NCBI GenBank assembly: GCA_963752745.1
Contig: CAVWAK010000008.1
Location: 40,027-104,026, forward strand
DNA: 64,000 nucleotides
Reading direction: 5' to 3'
Source of the DNA: Thiogranum sp963752745
GTDB taxonomy: Bacteria > Pseudomonadota > Gammaproteobacteria > DSM-19610
Shown here: positions 53,701 to 63,025 of the stretch, piece by piece
Layout: every line of letters begins with the position of its first letter
Numbering within the stretch: the stretch's first letter is position 1
Position numbers and translations under genes: made by a program
The notes under the pieces: model-generated
The model's input: only the letters and a program-made list of their open reading frames with translations
What the model was told of the DNA's origin: nothing
The model's database searches: none

Positions 53701-55344
53701 TCGCCGCCACCGCACCACGACATCTATTCCATCGAGGATTTGGCGCAGCTGATCCACGACCTGAAAAACGTCAACCCCAAGGCCCGCATCAGCGTCAAGC
53801 TGGTTTCGGAAGTCGGTGTCGGCACTGTTGCTGCGGGCGTATCCAAGGCACACGCGGACCACGTCACCATTGCCGGCTATGACGGCGGCACAGGCGCTTC
53901 GCCGCTGACATCCATCCGTCACGCCGGCAGCCCCTGGGAAATCGGTCTGGCAGAGACCCACCAGACACTGGTGCTCAACAAGTTGCGCGGTCGCATTGCC
54001 GTGCAGGTTGATGGCGGTATGCGTACTGGCCGCGACGTGGTGATTGGCGCCATGCTTGGTGCCGATGAAATTGGTTTTGCTACTGCGCCGCTGATTGTCG
54101 AAGGCTGCATAATGATGCGCAAGTGTCATCTCAACACCTGCCCTGTCGGCGTCGCCACCCAGGATCCGGAATTGCGCAAACGTTTTACCGGTAAACCGGA
54201 ACACGTGGTGAACTACTTCTTCTTTGTCGCCGAGGAAATTCGCCAGCTGATGTCCAAACTCGGCTTTCGCAAGTTCGGCGAAATGACCGGCCGTATGGAC
54301 ATGCTCAACATGCGTACTGCGGTCGACCACTGGAAGGCCAAGGGACTGGATTATTCGCGCATGCTGCATATGCCCGAGGCCGGTCCGGATGTATCAATCT
54401 TCAATAACGAAACACAGGATCATGGCCTCGACAAGGCACTGGACAACAAGCTCATCGAGCAAGCCAAACCGGCGCTGGAGCGTGGTGAGACGGTGAAAAT
54501 CGAAACCCCTGTCACCAATGTAAACCGTACCGTTGGCACCATGCTGTCGGGACGCGTAGCCGAACGCTATGGTCACGATGGCCTGCCAGACGACACCATC
54601 CATATCAAACTTAATGGTGTTGCCGGCCAGAGTTTTGGCGCCTGGGTCGCCCGCGGCGTAACCCTGGAGCTGGAAGGCGAGGGTAACGACTACGTCGGCA
54701 AAGGCCTGTCGGGTGGCAGACTGGTGGTGTATCCACCGAAAGACTGCCCGATTACCCCGGAAGAGAATATTATCGTTGGCAATACTGTGCTTTACGGTGC
54801 AATTTCAGGGGAGTGTTACTTCCGTGGTGTGGCGGGTGAACGCTTTTCAGTGCGCAATTCGGGTGCCAGTGCGGTTGTTGAAGGCGTGGGTGACCACGGC
54901 TGTGAATACATGACTGGCGGCATTGTCGTCGTACTGGGTGAAACCGGACGCAACTTCGCAGCTGGCATGAGTGGTGGTATCGCTTATGTGCTGGATGAGG
55001 CCGGCAACTTCAAGGATCGCTGCAACCTGGCGATGGTCGAGCTGGAACCCATCCCCGAGGAAGACGAGGCCCTGGAAACCCTGGATCATCAGGGCGGCGA
55101 CCTGGAAACGCACGGCAAGGTCGATATCAGTTCCGATATGACACGCTACGATGCCATGCGTCTGCGCCGCCTGATCGAAAAACAGGCTCACTACACCAAC
55201 AGCGGCGTCGCGCACAAGATACTGGATAACTGGAACGATTACCTGCCGAAGTTCGTCAAGGTCATGCCAGTCGATTACCGCCGGGCACTCGAAGAAATGA
55301 AACAGGCGCAGACAGCCGAACTGGCTACTGCAGCGAATGCCTGA
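50707..55344 (+). CDS. gltB: Glutamate synthase (NADPH) large subunit
   Basis: A 1545-residue enzyme. Domains: N-terminal glutaminase (catalytic Cys22 after a short propeptide, ACGVGFVAHIKG), central linker, FMN-binding synthase domain (EGGEERERFKPKENG, RISVKLVSEVGVGTVAAG, GYDGGTGASPL), the 3Fe-4S cysteines in CIMMRKCHLNTCPVGVA and a C-terminal GXGXG beta-helix (GLSGGRLVVYP, ERFSVRNSGASAVVEGVGDHG). It makes two glutamates from glutamine and 2-oxoglutarate. ATG 50707 follows CAGAGGTCGG. The 204 bp before it contain a loose stem CCTTATC/GATAAGG and nothing else. Confidence 0.98.
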   Translation: MSHGAFPHKQGLYDPKNEHDACGVGFVAHIKGEQNHAIIREGLQVLENLTHRGAVGADPLAGDGAGILIQLPDRFLREECASAAIELPAAGHYAVGMLFLPQEDRTRAECEALIERTLEEEGQVLLGWRDVPTDNSGLGQSVKDVEPVVRQLFIGCGENCPTQEDFERKLFVIRKLIENAVRDSDWEGRENFYIPSFSSRTLLYKGMLLANQVDSYYQDLRDERMVSALALVHQRFSTNTFPSWDLAHPFRMIAHNGEINTMRGNVNWMRARRNSMASELFGDDLSKVWPLIPEGQSDSACFDNALELLVAGGYSMSQAMMMLIPEAWAGNPLMDDSRKAFYEYHAALMEPWDGPAAVAFTDGRQIGATLDRNGLRPARYLITDDDLVVMASEMGVLPIPASKIVKKWRLQPGKMFLIDMQQGRIIDDAELKAELSASHPYQEWLDKSQIHLKDLPADIDSNGDNPDTLLDRQQAFGYTQEDLKILMTPMAVTGQEGIGSMGADNPIAVLSNKAKPLFNYFKQNFAQVTNPPIDPIREELVMSLVSLIGPRPNLLGIHDGGEHMRLEVSQPILTNKDLERIRNIEKTTDGAFRTCTLDICYPADQGADGMKAAVESLDTAAEQAVSEGYNILILSDRSVSADRLPIPALLATSAVHHHLVRHGLRTETGLVVETGAAREVHQFAVLAGYGAEAINPYLAFETLSAMKDDLPHDLDIAEINKRYIKAIGKGLLKVFSKMGISTYQSYCGAQIFDAVGLKTSFVEKYFTGTASMIEGIGIEEVAQEAVRWHRDAYGNNPIYANALDVGGDYAFRIRGEDHMWTPDTIAKLQHATRANNAQTFAEFSQLVDEQNEQLKTLRGLFEFKFADTPVPLDEVEPAKEIVKRFATGAMSYGSISREAHTTLAIAMNRIGGKSNTGEGGEERERFKPKENGDSERSAIKQVASGRFGVTTEYLVNADDIQIKMAQGAKPGEGGQLPGHKVDSVIAKVRHSTPGVGLISPPPHHDIYSIEDLAQLIHDLKNVNPKARISVKLVSEVGVGTVAAGVSKAHADHVTIAGYDGGTGASPLTSIRHAGSPWEIGLAETHQTLVLNKLRGRIAVQVDGGMRTGRDVVIGAMLGADEIGFATAPLIVEGCIMMRKCHLNTCPVGVATQDPELRKRFTGKPEHVVNYFFFVAEEIRQLMSKLGFRKFGEMTGRMDMLNMRTAVDHWKAKGLDYSRMLHMPEAGPDVSIFNNETQDHGLDKALDNKLIEQAKPALERGETVKIETPVTNVNRTVGTMLSGRVAERYGHDGLPDDTIHIKLNGVAGQSFGAWVARGVTLELEGEGNDYVGKGLSGGRLVVYPPKDCPITPEENIIVGNTVLYGAISGECYFRGVAGERFSVRNSGASAVVEGVGDHGCEYMTGGIVVVLGETGRNFAAGMSGGIAYVLDEAGNFKDRCNLAMVELEPIPEEDEALETLDHQGGDLETHGKVDISSDMTRYDAMRLRRLIEKQAHYTNSGVAHKILDNWNDYLPKFVKVMPVDYRRALEEMKQAQTAELATAANA

Positions 55345-55392
55345 TCACACATCAGGTTATCTAGAACTCACTAAAGACTGATTAAATACGCT

Positions 55393-56844
55393 ATGGGCAA
55401 ACCAACCGGATTCATGGAGTACGCACGCGAAGACCGTGCCTACAAACCCGTCGAAGAACGCATCAGGCACTACGACGAATTTGTCATTCCGCTGAGCGAC
55501 GAGGCCGTTTCAAACCAGGGCGCGCGCTGCATGGACTGTGGCATTCCGTTCTGTCACCAGGGCTGTCCCGTGAACAACATTATTCCGGACTGGAATGACC
55601 TGGTCTGGAAAGGTGAGTGGCAGCGTGCCAGCGAGGTACTGCACTCCACCAATAATTTCCCGGAGTTCACTGGCCGCATCTGCCCTGCACCCTGCCAGGA
55701 AGCATGCACCCTGAACCTGACTGATGAACCGGTTACCATTAAAACCATTGAATGCTCAATCGTTGATAAAGCCTGGGAAAATGGCTGGATAAAACCGCAG
55801 CTTGCTGAACACAAGACCGGCAAGAAGGTTGCCGTAGTCGGCTCTGGCCCTGCCGGCATGGCCTGCAGCCAACAACTGGCGCGTGCCGGTCACGACGTTA
55901 CGCTGTTCGAGAAAGCTGATCGTATCGGCGGCCTGATGCGTTACGGCATCCCTGATTTCAAAATGGAGAAGCGCTTTATCGACCGGCGCGCCGAACAGAT
56001 GGCGGCCGAGGGCGTTACCTTCAGGCCCAACACCCATATCGGTGTTGATATCAGCACCAGTCAGCTGCTGGACGAATTTGACGCTGTTGCCCTGACGGGT
56101 GGTTCCGAACAACCGCGCGACCTGCCGGTTCCGGGCCGCGATCTCGACGGCGTGCATTTCGCCATGCATTTTCTCCCACAGCAAAACAAACGGGAGGCCG
56201 GCGACACTGTACCTGCTGACATTTCCCTTGAAGCAACTGGCAAACATGTCATTGTTATTGGTGGTGGTGACACAGGCTCCGACTGTATCGGCACTTCGAT
56301 ACGACAGAACTGCAAGTCAGTTACCCAGCTGGAAATCCTGCCACGCCCGCCGGAAAAAGAAGACAAAGGCCTTACCTGGCCTTTATGGCCCAACAAAATG
56401 CGCACTTCTTCCTCGCAGGAAGAAGGTGCCAGGCGCGACTGGTGCGTGGCCACCAGGGAGTTGATTGGCGAGAATGGCAAGGTCAAAATAATTCGTTGCA
56501 TACGTGTCGAATGGAACAAGGATGACAACGGCGCCTGGCAGATGAGTGAAGTCGAGGGCAGCGAATTTGAACTCGATGCCGACCTCGTCTTGCTTGCCAT
56601 GGGCTTTGTACACCCTGTGCAGGAAGGCATGCTCAACGAGCTTGGTGTCGATTACGACGGTCGTGGTAATGTTAAAGGTGACACAGAGGGAACAACTGCC
56701 TACCACACCTCTGTTAGCAAGGTATTTGCTGCCGGCGATATGCGCCGTGGTCAGTCACTGGTTGTCTGGGCAATCCGTGAGGGCCGCCAGTGCGCGCGAT
56801 CAATCGATGAGTTTTTGATGGGCTCTACAGAGCTGCCGCGCTGA
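55393..56844 (+). CDS. gltD: Glutamate synthase small subunit
   Basis: A 483-residue flavoprotein that passes electrons from NADPH to GltB. N-terminal 4Fe-4S cysteines in CMDCGIPFCHQGCPV and CPAPCQEACTL, FAD motif VAVVGSGPAGMACSQQL, NADPH motif VIVIGGGDTGSDCIG and the closing VFAAGDMRRGQSLVVWAI. It lies 48 bp after gltB as one operon. Confidence 0.98.
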   Translation: MGKPTGFMEYAREDRAYKPVEERIRHYDEFVIPLSDEAVSNQGARCMDCGIPFCHQGCPVNNIIPDWNDLVWKGEWQRASEVLHSTNNFPEFTGRICPAPCQEACTLNLTDEPVTIKTIECSIVDKAWENGWIKPQLAEHKTGKKVAVVGSGPAGMACSQQLARAGHDVTLFEKADRIGGLMRYGIPDFKMEKRFIDRRAEQMAAEGVTFRPNTHIGVDISTSQLLDEFDAVALTGGSEQPRDLPVPGRDLDGVHFAMHFLPQQNKREAGDTVPADISLEATGKHVIVIGGGDTGSDCIGTSIRQNCKSVTQLEILPRPPEKEDKGLTWPLWPNKMRTSSSQEEGARRDWCVATRELIGENGKVKIIRCIRVEWNKDDNGAWQMSEVEGSEFELDADLVLLAMGFVHPVQEGMLNELGVDYDGRGNVKGDTEGTTAYHTSVSKVFAAGDMRRGQSLVVWAIREGRQCARSIDEFLMGSTELPR

Positions 56845-56944
56845 TAACGCGATCATCCGGTTAGCGGCTCTTTTTAACGACGGCATTAAAAGCTGTTTAC
56901 CCATCCAGGGAATTCATCCAACGAACCGGGCCTGATACATCACC

Positions 56945-58009
56945 ATGACCGAACTTAAAAATGACCGCTTTCTAAGAGCCCTGCTACGTCAACCCGTAGA
57001 CGTCACCCCCGTGTGGATGATGCGCCAGGCCGGCCGCTATCTGCCTGAGTACCGCGAAACCCGCAAGAAAGCCGGTAGCTTCATGGATCTGTGCACCAAC
57101 CCCGAACTGGCATGCGAAGTGACGCTGCAGCCACTGGAGCGCTTCCCGCTGGACGCTGCAATTCTGTTCTCGGACATCCTGACTATCCCGGATGCCATGG
57201 GTCTCGGTCTGTACTTTGAGGAAGGTGAAGGACCGCGCTTCAAGACACCGCTGCGCGACGAAAAACAGATCAAGGCACTGGGTGTGCCCGACCCCGAACA
57301 GGAATTGCGTTATGTTATGGATGCAGTCCGCACCATCCGTCGCGAACTTGATGGCCGCGTGCCTCTGATCGGTTTCTCCGGCAGTCCGTGGACACTCGCG
57401 ACCTACATGGTTGAAGGTGCATCCAGCAAAGATTTCCGTACCATCAAGGCGATGATGTATGAACGTCCCGAACTGGTTGATCAGTTACTGGATACCGTTG
57501 CCGAGTCCGTCACCCTGTACCTCAATGCCCAAATCGAGGCCGGCGCCCAGACTGTGATGATATTTGATACCTGGGGTGGCGCTCTTACACCCGGCGATTA
57601 CTGCCGCTTCTCACTCAAACCCATGGAACGCATCATCCGCTCACTGAAACGCGAGAATGAAGGACGCAAAGTTCCGGTTATTATGTTCACCAAAAACGGG
57701 GGCCAGTGGCTTGAAGCCATGACTGACACCGGCGCCGATGCACTCGGTCTCGACTGGACAACAGATATAGGTGATGCGCGGCGTCGTGTTGGCGAACAGG
57801 TTGCGTTACAGGGCAACCTTGACCCATCAGTGCTTTATGCTTCACCTGAACATATCCGCGAACAAGTTGCCCGGGTTTTGGCCAGTTACGGCAAAGGCAA
57901 TGGACACGTTTTCAACCTCGGCCATGGCATACACCCTGGCATAAAACCCGATCATGCCGGCGCAATGATCGAAGCTGTGCACGAACTCAGCCGCCCGTAC
58001 CATCAATAA
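56945..58009 (+). CDS. hemE: Uroporphyrinogen decarboxylase
   Basis: A 354-residue enzyme converting uroporphyrinogen III to coproporphyrinogen III in heme synthesis. WMMRQAGRYLPEYRETR, LFSDILTIPDAMGLGLYF and GFSGSPWTLATYMVEGASSKDF, with the closing FNLGHGIHPGI, are the full signature. No cofactor is needed. It follows gltD by about 100 bp, as in Pseudomonas-like gene order. Confidence 0.98.
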   Translation: MTELKNDRFLRALLRQPVDVTPVWMMRQAGRYLPEYRETRKKAGSFMDLCTNPELACEVTLQPLERFPLDAAILFSDILTIPDAMGLGLYFEEGEGPRFKTPLRDEKQIKALGVPDPEQELRYVMDAVRTIRRELDGRVPLIGFSGSPWTLATYMVEGASSKDFRTIKAMMYERPELVDQLLDTVAESVTLYLNAQIEAGAQTVMIFDTWGGALTPGDYCRFSLKPMERIIRSLKRENEGRKVPVIMFTKNGGQWLEAMTDTGADALGLDWTTDIGDARRRVGEQVALQGNLDPSVLYASPEHIREQVARVLASYGKGNGHVFNLGHGIHPGIKPDHAGAMIEAVHELSRPYHQ

Positions 58010-58037
58010 ACCTGCACTGCGGACATAACGCTCCCGG

Positions 58038-58916
58038 TTAACGCACCTGACTTAACAAGTCAGCCATCATGCCTTGTGCCTGGGACAAATAACCGCCACC
58101 AAACATATTAAAGTGATTAATCACGTGATACAGATTGTAGAGCGTCTTGCGTGTTGCATACCCGGAATCAAGGGGCCAGCTATCACGGTAAGCTGCATAG
58201 AACTCGCGGCCGAATCCGCCAAACAGTTCTGTCATCGCAATATCTGTTTCGCGGTCACCATAATAAACAGCGGGATCAAAGATTGCCGGCTCACCGGCGC
58301 GTGTATACGCGTAGTTTCCTGACCACAGGTCACCATGCAGCAACGATGCCTCCGGCATATGACCATCCAGCAATTGCGGTAACGCTTCCAGCAGCTGTTC
58401 GCCCTGATTGCGAAATCCCGAATTACCAGCCTTGTGATTAGCCAGGTCAAGCTGGTAGCCCAGGCGCTGTTCTCGCCAGAACTCGCACCAGTTATCGGTA
58501 TGACGATTACGCTGTGGTGTTGAACCAATGGTGTTGTCGCGATACCACCCGAAACTGTCGGCGTTAACCTGGTGCATGGCTGCCAAGCCGTGACCCAGTG
58601 CCACAGCCGAGCCTGAACCATCAAGCTCCATGCATTCCAGCACCAGGTAGGCCTGTTTGTCAGCCAGCCCCCAGGCCAGCGGCGCAGGCACTTGCAGAAA
58701 CTCTGCCTGCTGCAGCTCCTCGAGGCCTTCGGCTTCGGCGTTGAACATCTCCACACCATTCGCCGAATTCAGCTTGACGAAAAAAGGTCCCCGGTTCGAC
58801 TCCACCCGGTAGGCCCGATTGATACTACCCCCACCCACGGGGCTATTTCCCTGCAGGTGTACCGTCTTGCCAAGAGTTGCCGTCAGGCTTTGTTCAATTT
58901 CTTCCCACAAATTCAT
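58038..58916 (-). CDS. Fructosamine kinase family protein
   Basis: A 292-residue protein of the fructosamine/ketosamine-3-kinase family with an aminoglycoside-kinase fold. VGGGSINRAYRVES (glycine loop), PFFVKLN (ATP lysine), LLHGDLWSGNYAY (catalytic) and IFDPAVYYGDRETDIAM (metal Asp) are conserved. It removes sugar adducts from proteins by phosphorylating fructosamines or ribulosamines (family knowledge). I chose ATG 58916 (MNLWEEIEQSL); an in-frame start at 58991 adds an unconserved tail. Confidence 0.92.
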   Translation of the reverse strand: MNLWEEIEQSLTATLGKTVHLQGNSPVGGGSINRAYRVESNRGPFFVKLNSANGVEMFNAEAEGLEELQQAEFLQVPAPLAWGLADKQAYLVLECMELDGSGSAVALGHGLAAMHQVNADSFGWYRDNTIGSTPQRNRHTDNWCEFWREQRLGYQLDLANHKAGNSGFRNQGEQLLEALPQLLDGHMPEASLLHGDLWSGNYAYTRAGEPAIFDPAVYYGDRETDIAMTELFGGFGREFYAAYRDSWPLDSGYATRKTLYNLYHVINHFNMFGGGYLSQAQGMMADLLSQVR

Positions 58917-59000
58917 ACGTAACTTACCTGGAACACCTGGGATGGGCGGCGTACTTGCACGGGATACGAGATCTCCACAGAGATCCCGCACAGAACCAAA

Positions 59001-59594
59001 CTACATCTTCAGCCGTTCATGGATTGGGCTGCTACGCGGGAAATGTGCGCGCAGGAATTCCATTTGGTCGGCAAGCACCCGCTTGCCCTGCAGATAGATG
59101 TATTCAGCATGCGTCGGTGTGAACGGGACGGCCAGCAATTCCATCCTGGCCTCTTCCGGACGCCTGCCGGCCTTGTGATTATTGCAACGGCGGCAGGCAG
59201 TTACTACATTGGTCCAGATATCCATGCCCTTCTGGCTGATAGGTGTGACATGGTCACGCGACAGCTCGCGCACCTGGAAGCGCTCGCCGCAATACATACA
59301 CAGGTGTGCATCGCGCTTGAATAGCGCCGGATTGTTCAGCGGCGGCACATAATGGTTATGCACCTTGCGCAGCAGCTTGTTGCCGCCGTAAGTCGCAATA
59401 ATGGAGTTAACATCGATATAGCTGCGCAGACCGGTAAGCGCACATATCCCGCCGTGCACGCGGTACAACAAACTGCCACAACTGTAAGCCACCTGACCCA
59501 GGTGATAAAGCCGAACGGCATCCTGATAGTTGACCCACTCCAGCGGCATTCCCGCTGCGTCGGTTCTCAGTACCTGATGATGCAGATCGTACAC
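59001..59594 (-). CDS. HNH endonuclease family protein
   Basis: A 197-residue protein. The central HNH fold has zinc cysteines in CMYCGERF and CRRCNNHK, with LSRDHVTPISQKG and WTNVVTACRRCNNHKAGR giving the His-Asn-His core. The C-terminus (YIYLQGKRVLADQMEFL) is typical of the conserved chromosomal HNH group found in many gammaproteobacteria, not a mobile homing endonuclease. The target is unknown. It follows the opposite strand to pntA; the two share the gap 59595-59828. Confidence 0.88.
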   Translation of the reverse strand: MYDLHHQVLRTDAAGMPLEWVNYQDAVRLYHLGQVAYSCGSLLYRVHGGICALTGLRSYIDVNSIIATYGGNKLLRKVHNHYVPPLNNPALFKRDAHLCMYCGERFQVRELSRDHVTPISQKGMDIWTNVVTACRRCNNHKAGRRPEEARMELLAVPFTPTHAEYIYLQGKRVLADQMEFLRAHFPRSSPIHERLKM

Positions 59595-59828
59595 GCTCTA
59601 CCTCCCCAACCAAGGGTTTGGCTAGTTATCCCAGATATTCCGCACCATGTAAATGGTTAGGCAACAGATTTCATGATTTTGTCATGCATCCGGGTCGTTT
59701 CCTCACTGCCTGTAATCCAGTATCATGCCGCTTTTGCCGCGTATACGAAGTACATACCGGTTTTAAAGCCAATAATAGCCAGGCTGCGTCAGGCACTAAT
59801 GCCGGACGCGCTGGAGCAGGAGAAAGAG

Positions 59829-60950
59829 ATGCCAATACGTCTGGGCGTCCCGAAAGAAACCGAAGACGGCGAACGTCGCGTAGCCATTGTCCCCGCTGTT
59901 GCCGAACGCTTCAGCAAACTGGGTGTCGAGGTACTGGTGGAAAGCGGTGCCGGGGAAAGCAGTTATTACTCCGATGCCAGCTACACCGGCGCAACAATCG
60001 TTCCCTCGGCTGCCGAGCTCTACGCCCAGGCCGACCTGATTGTCAAAGTCCAGCCACCGACCGAGGCCGAAATCGGGCAAATGAAAGCCGGTGCCACTGT
60101 TGCCGGCATGATGTTACCTCACCGCTTTCCGGAACGCGTAAAACTGCTGCGTGACAAAAAACTGCTGAGTTTCGCCATGGAACTGGTACCGCGAATTTCG
60201 CGCGCCCAGAGTATGGATGTGCTGTCCTCGCAGGCTGCCGTCGCGGGTTACAAGGCTGCACTCATGGCTGCTGACCGCAGCGGTGGCTTCTTTCCCATGC
60301 TGACCACCGCCGCCGGCACCATACGCCCGGCCAAGGTGCTGGTCATCGGTGCCGGTGTCGCCGGCCTGCAGGCCATCGCCACCGCCAAACGCCTCGGCGC
60401 CATGGTCGAAGGCTACGATGTACGCGGCGCCACCCGGGAACAGGTCGAGTCACTGGGCGCCAAGTTCGTCGATACCGGTGTATCCGCTGAAGGCAGTGGC
60501 GGATATGCCCGCGAGCTCACCGACGAGGAAAAACAGCAGCAGCAGGAAGTGCTCGAAAAACACATTGCCGCCGCTGATGTCGTCATCACCACTGCCGCGA
60601 TACCCGGCAGGCCTTCGCCGAAGATCATCCGCAAGGATGTCGTTGAACAGATGAAACACGGTGCTGTCATTATCGACCTGGCTGCCGAAGGTGGCGGTAA
60701 TTGTGAGGTCACTGAACCCGGCAAACAGATTATCCATGGCAAGACAATTGTCTATGGCCCATTGAACGTACCGAGCGAACTGCCAGTCCACGCCTCGGAG
60801 ATGTACGCCAAGAATCTGCTCAACTTCCTGACCCCCATGATAGAGGATGGTGAGTTCAAGCCTGACTGGGATGACGAAGTAATTGCCGACAGCACCCTGA
60901 CACGCGACGGCGAAATCAAGCACACCCCGACACGCGAACTGGTGGGATAA
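59829..60950 (+). CDS. pntAA: NAD(P) transhydrogenase subunit alpha, part 1
   Basis: A 373-residue soluble NAD(H)-binding domain (dI) of the proton-translocating transhydrogenase. MPIRLGVPKETEDGERRVAI, ESGAGESSYYSDASY, RAQSMDVLSSQAAVAGYKA and the Rossmann motif VLVIGAGVAGLQAIATAKRLGA are present. ATG 59829 has GGAGAAAGAG upstream; a longer frame from 59673 adds 52 unrelated residues. Here the alpha subunit is split in two genes; part 2 starts 4 bp later. Confidence 0.96.
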   Translation: MPIRLGVPKETEDGERRVAIVPAVAERFSKLGVEVLVESGAGESSYYSDASYTGATIVPSAAELYAQADLIVKVQPPTEAEIGQMKAGATVAGMMLPHRFPERVKLLRDKKLLSFAMELVPRISRAQSMDVLSSQAAVAGYKAALMAADRSGGFFPMLTTAAGTIRPAKVLVIGAGVAGLQAIATAKRLGAMVEGYDVRGATREQVESLGAKFVDTGVSAEGSGGYARELTDEEKQQQQEVLEKHIAAADVVITTAAIPGRPSPKIIRKDVVEQMKHGAVIIDLAAEGGGNCEVTEPGKQIIHGKTIVYGPLNVPSELPVHASEMYAKNLLNFLTPMIEDGEFKPDWDDEVIADSTLTRDGEIKHTPTRELVG

Positions 60951-60954
60951 GCTC

Positions 60955-61248
60955 ATGATCGAAGGTTTTACCGCACTCTATATATTCATGCTGGCCGCTT
61001 TCACCGGCTACGAAGTCATCGCGCGCGTGCCGGTCATCCTGCACACACCACTGATGTCCGGCTCCAACTTCGTCCACGGCATCGTGCTGGTAGGTGCCAT
61101 GGTCGCCATGGGGCATGCCGTGACCGACATGGAAAAAATTGTCGGCTTTATTGGCGTCATGTTGGCAGCGGGTAACGCGGTCGGTGGTTATGTCGTCACC
61201 GAGCGCATGCTGGAAATGTTCAAGAGCAGCAAGGGGGCTGATCAATGA
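60955..61248 (+). CDS. pntAB: NAD(P) transhydrogenase subunit alpha, part 2
   Basis: A 97-residue inner-membrane protein with three membrane helices: ALYIFMLAAFTGYEVIARVP, VHGIVLVGAMVAMGHA and IGVMLAAGNAVGGYVVTERML. It is the membrane part of the split alpha subunit and builds the proton channel with PntB. Its stop overlaps the pntB start (ATGA). Confidence 0.96.
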   Translation: MIEGFTALYIFMLAAFTGYEVIARVPVILHTPLMSGSNFVHGIVLVGAMVAMGHAVTDMEKIVGFIGVMLAAGNAVGGYVVTERMLEMFKSSKGADQ

Positions 61249-62615
61249 ATACCGTGATCCAGCTTAGCTATTTCCTTGCAGCCGTACTGTTCATTCTCGG
61301 ACTGAAACGTATGAGCTCGCCGGTCACGGCGCGCGGCGGCATTGTCTGGGCGGGCGCCGGTATGGTGGTCGCCACCCTCGTTACCTTCTTCTGGCCGGGC
61401 ATGCACAACTACGGCTGGATGATGCTTGCCATTGTTATCGGCGGCGGCGCCGCCTGGTATACCGGCAAGAAGGTCGCCATGACTGATATGCCGCAGATGA
61501 TCGCCATTTATAACGGCATGGGCGGTGGTGCAGCCGCCGCGATCGCTGCTGTCGAACTGATGCGTGGCGAGTTTTTTTCCACCACTTTCCAGGTACTCGC
61601 GGTACTTGGCGCACTGATCGGCTCGGTGGCTTTCTCCGGCTCCATGATTGCCTTCGCCAAACTGCAGGGAATTATCAAGAAGTCCCTGGTATTCCCCAAC
61701 CAGCAGTTGCTCAACCTGTTGGTGTTCGGTGGTGCGCTGGTATTCGGCCTGATTCTGATGGGTGCTGACCAGCCGGGCGATTCCAGCATTTTCCTGTTCT
61801 TTCTCCTGGCACTGGCCTTTGGTGTGATGATGACCGTGCCTATCGGCGGCGCCGACATGCCGGTAGTCATTTCTCTCTTTAACGCTCTTACTGGCCTGGC
61901 AGTAGCCTTTGAAGGCTTTGTGCTGGGCAACGCGGCAATGATCATCGCCGGAACCGTGGTGGGCTCGGCCGGTACCCTGCTCACCCAGCTGATGGCCAAA
62001 GCCATGAACCGTTCGCTAGCCAATGTGCTGTTCTCAGGCTTCGGATCGGGCGCCACGGCGGTGGCGGAACAAGGTGAAGAAGGCATCATGAAGGAAGTCG
62101 ATGCCACCGATGCCGCCGTGATGATGGCCTACGCTGATAAAGTGATTATCGTGCCCGGCTACGGCATGGCCGTAGCGCAGGCACAGCACAAGGTCTGGGA
62201 ATTCACTAAAGCGCTGCAGGAGCGTGGCGTGACGGTGAAGTTCGCCATCCATCCGGTGGCAGGGCGCATGCCCGGACACATGAACGTGTTGCTGGCCGAA
62301 GCCGGTGTGCCTTACGACATGATCTACGACCTTGAAGAGATCAATAACGAGTTTCCTCAGGCCGATGTCGCGCTGGTCATCGGCGCCAACGACGTGGTCA
62401 ACCCGGTGGCTCGCAGCAACCCGGAAAGCCCCATCTATGGCATGCCCATCCTCGATGCCGACAAGGCCAAAAATGTCATCGTTGTAAAGCGTGGCCGCGG
62501 CAAGGGCTTCTCGGGTATTGAAAATGGCCTGTTCTTCCTCGACAACACGCGCATGCTGTACGGCGATGGACAGGAAGTTGCCGGCAAGCTGATTGCTGAA
62601 CTTAAGCAGCTTTAA
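61245..62615 (+). CDS. pntB: NAD(P) transhydrogenase subunit beta
   Basis: A 456-residue subunit with several membrane helices (residues 1-260) and the NADP-binding domain (GYGMAVAQAQHKVWEFTKAL, HPVAGRMPGHMNVLLAEAGVPY, VIGANDVVNPVA). It couples hydride transfer from NADH to NADP with proton entry. It is the last gene of the pnt operon. A 7-bp-arm palindrome without a T-run follows at 62650. Confidence 0.97.
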   Translation: MNTVIQLSYFLAAVLFILGLKRMSSPVTARGGIVWAGAGMVVATLVTFFWPGMHNYGWMMLAIVIGGGAAWYTGKKVAMTDMPQMIAIYNGMGGGAAAAIAAVELMRGEFFSTTFQVLAVLGALIGSVAFSGSMIAFAKLQGIIKKSLVFPNQQLLNLLVFGGALVFGLILMGADQPGDSSIFLFFLLALAFGVMMTVPIGGADMPVVISLFNALTGLAVAFEGFVLGNAAMIIAGTVVGSAGTLLTQLMAKAMNRSLANVLFSGFGSGATAVAEQGEEGIMKEVDATDAAVMMAYADKVIIVPGYGMAVAQAQHKVWEFTKALQERGVTVKFAIHPVAGRMPGHMNVLLAEAGVPYDMIYDLEEINNEFPQADVALVIGANDVVNPVARSNPESPIYGMPILDADKAKNVIVVKRGRGKGFSGIENGLFFLDNTRMLYGDGQEVAGKLIAELKQL

Positions 62616-62649
62616 AGCCCGGAAACCTCTGATTACTGCCTTTATCGTC

Positions 62650-62669
62650 ATACCGGTGCATGCCGGTAT
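62650..62669. repeat. REP-type palindrome after pntB
   Basis: ATACCGG tgcatg CCGGTAT in the context CGTCATACCGG...CCGGTATCCAGG. The GTCATxCCGG...CCGGxATCCAG frame is a widespread intergenic repeat in proteobacteria. No T-run, so not a standard terminator. Confidence 0.6.
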
Positions 62670-62767
62670 CCAGGGTTCCCTATATATACATCAACGCGTT
62701 AAAACCATGGCGTTACCTATGCCCTCCTGTTGACGCTTTTCCCTACTGGGGTAGTAACGAGACAGCT

Positions 62768-63025
62768 ATGCCATCATTCCAAATAAGTGATGCTGCGAAA
62801 GAGCAGATTATTCAAATCTTTAAAAATAGAAGATGCACTAGTCCAGTGGCTCGGTTGTGTGAAAGAGCTGATGCAGGCGAATTATTTGGTGATATTAGGG
62901 ATTCCCTAATTAATGCGACGAATGGTGACGAAGATATCTCGGTTAAAGTAGGCGAGAGATTTAGAGAAGTAGAAGGTAGGCTTAAATCATTTCTTACGAT
63001 AGATGTCCTTGAAGAATCGTATTAG
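62768..63025 (+). CDS. Small protein of unknown function
   Basis: An 85-residue ORF starting at ATG 62768 (MPSFQISDAAKEQIIQIF). No clear ribosome binding site precedes it; the in-frame start at 62660 is less likely as it runs through the repeat region. The protein is charged and probably helical (SVKVGERFREVEGRLKSFL). I recognise no family. The codon use looks unlike the neighbouring housekeeping genes (more AT-rich). It begins the accessory patch at the right end of the window. Confidence 0.45.
   Translation: MPSFQISDAAKEQIIQIFKNRRCTSPVARLCERADAGELFGDIRDSLINATNGDEDISVKVGERFREVEGRLKSFLTIDVLEESY

Noticed and set aside
53632..54369. 245-residue minus-strand ORF opposite gltB
   Set aside because: Shadow of gltB; the composition (many His, Gln and Val) is typical of antisense frames.
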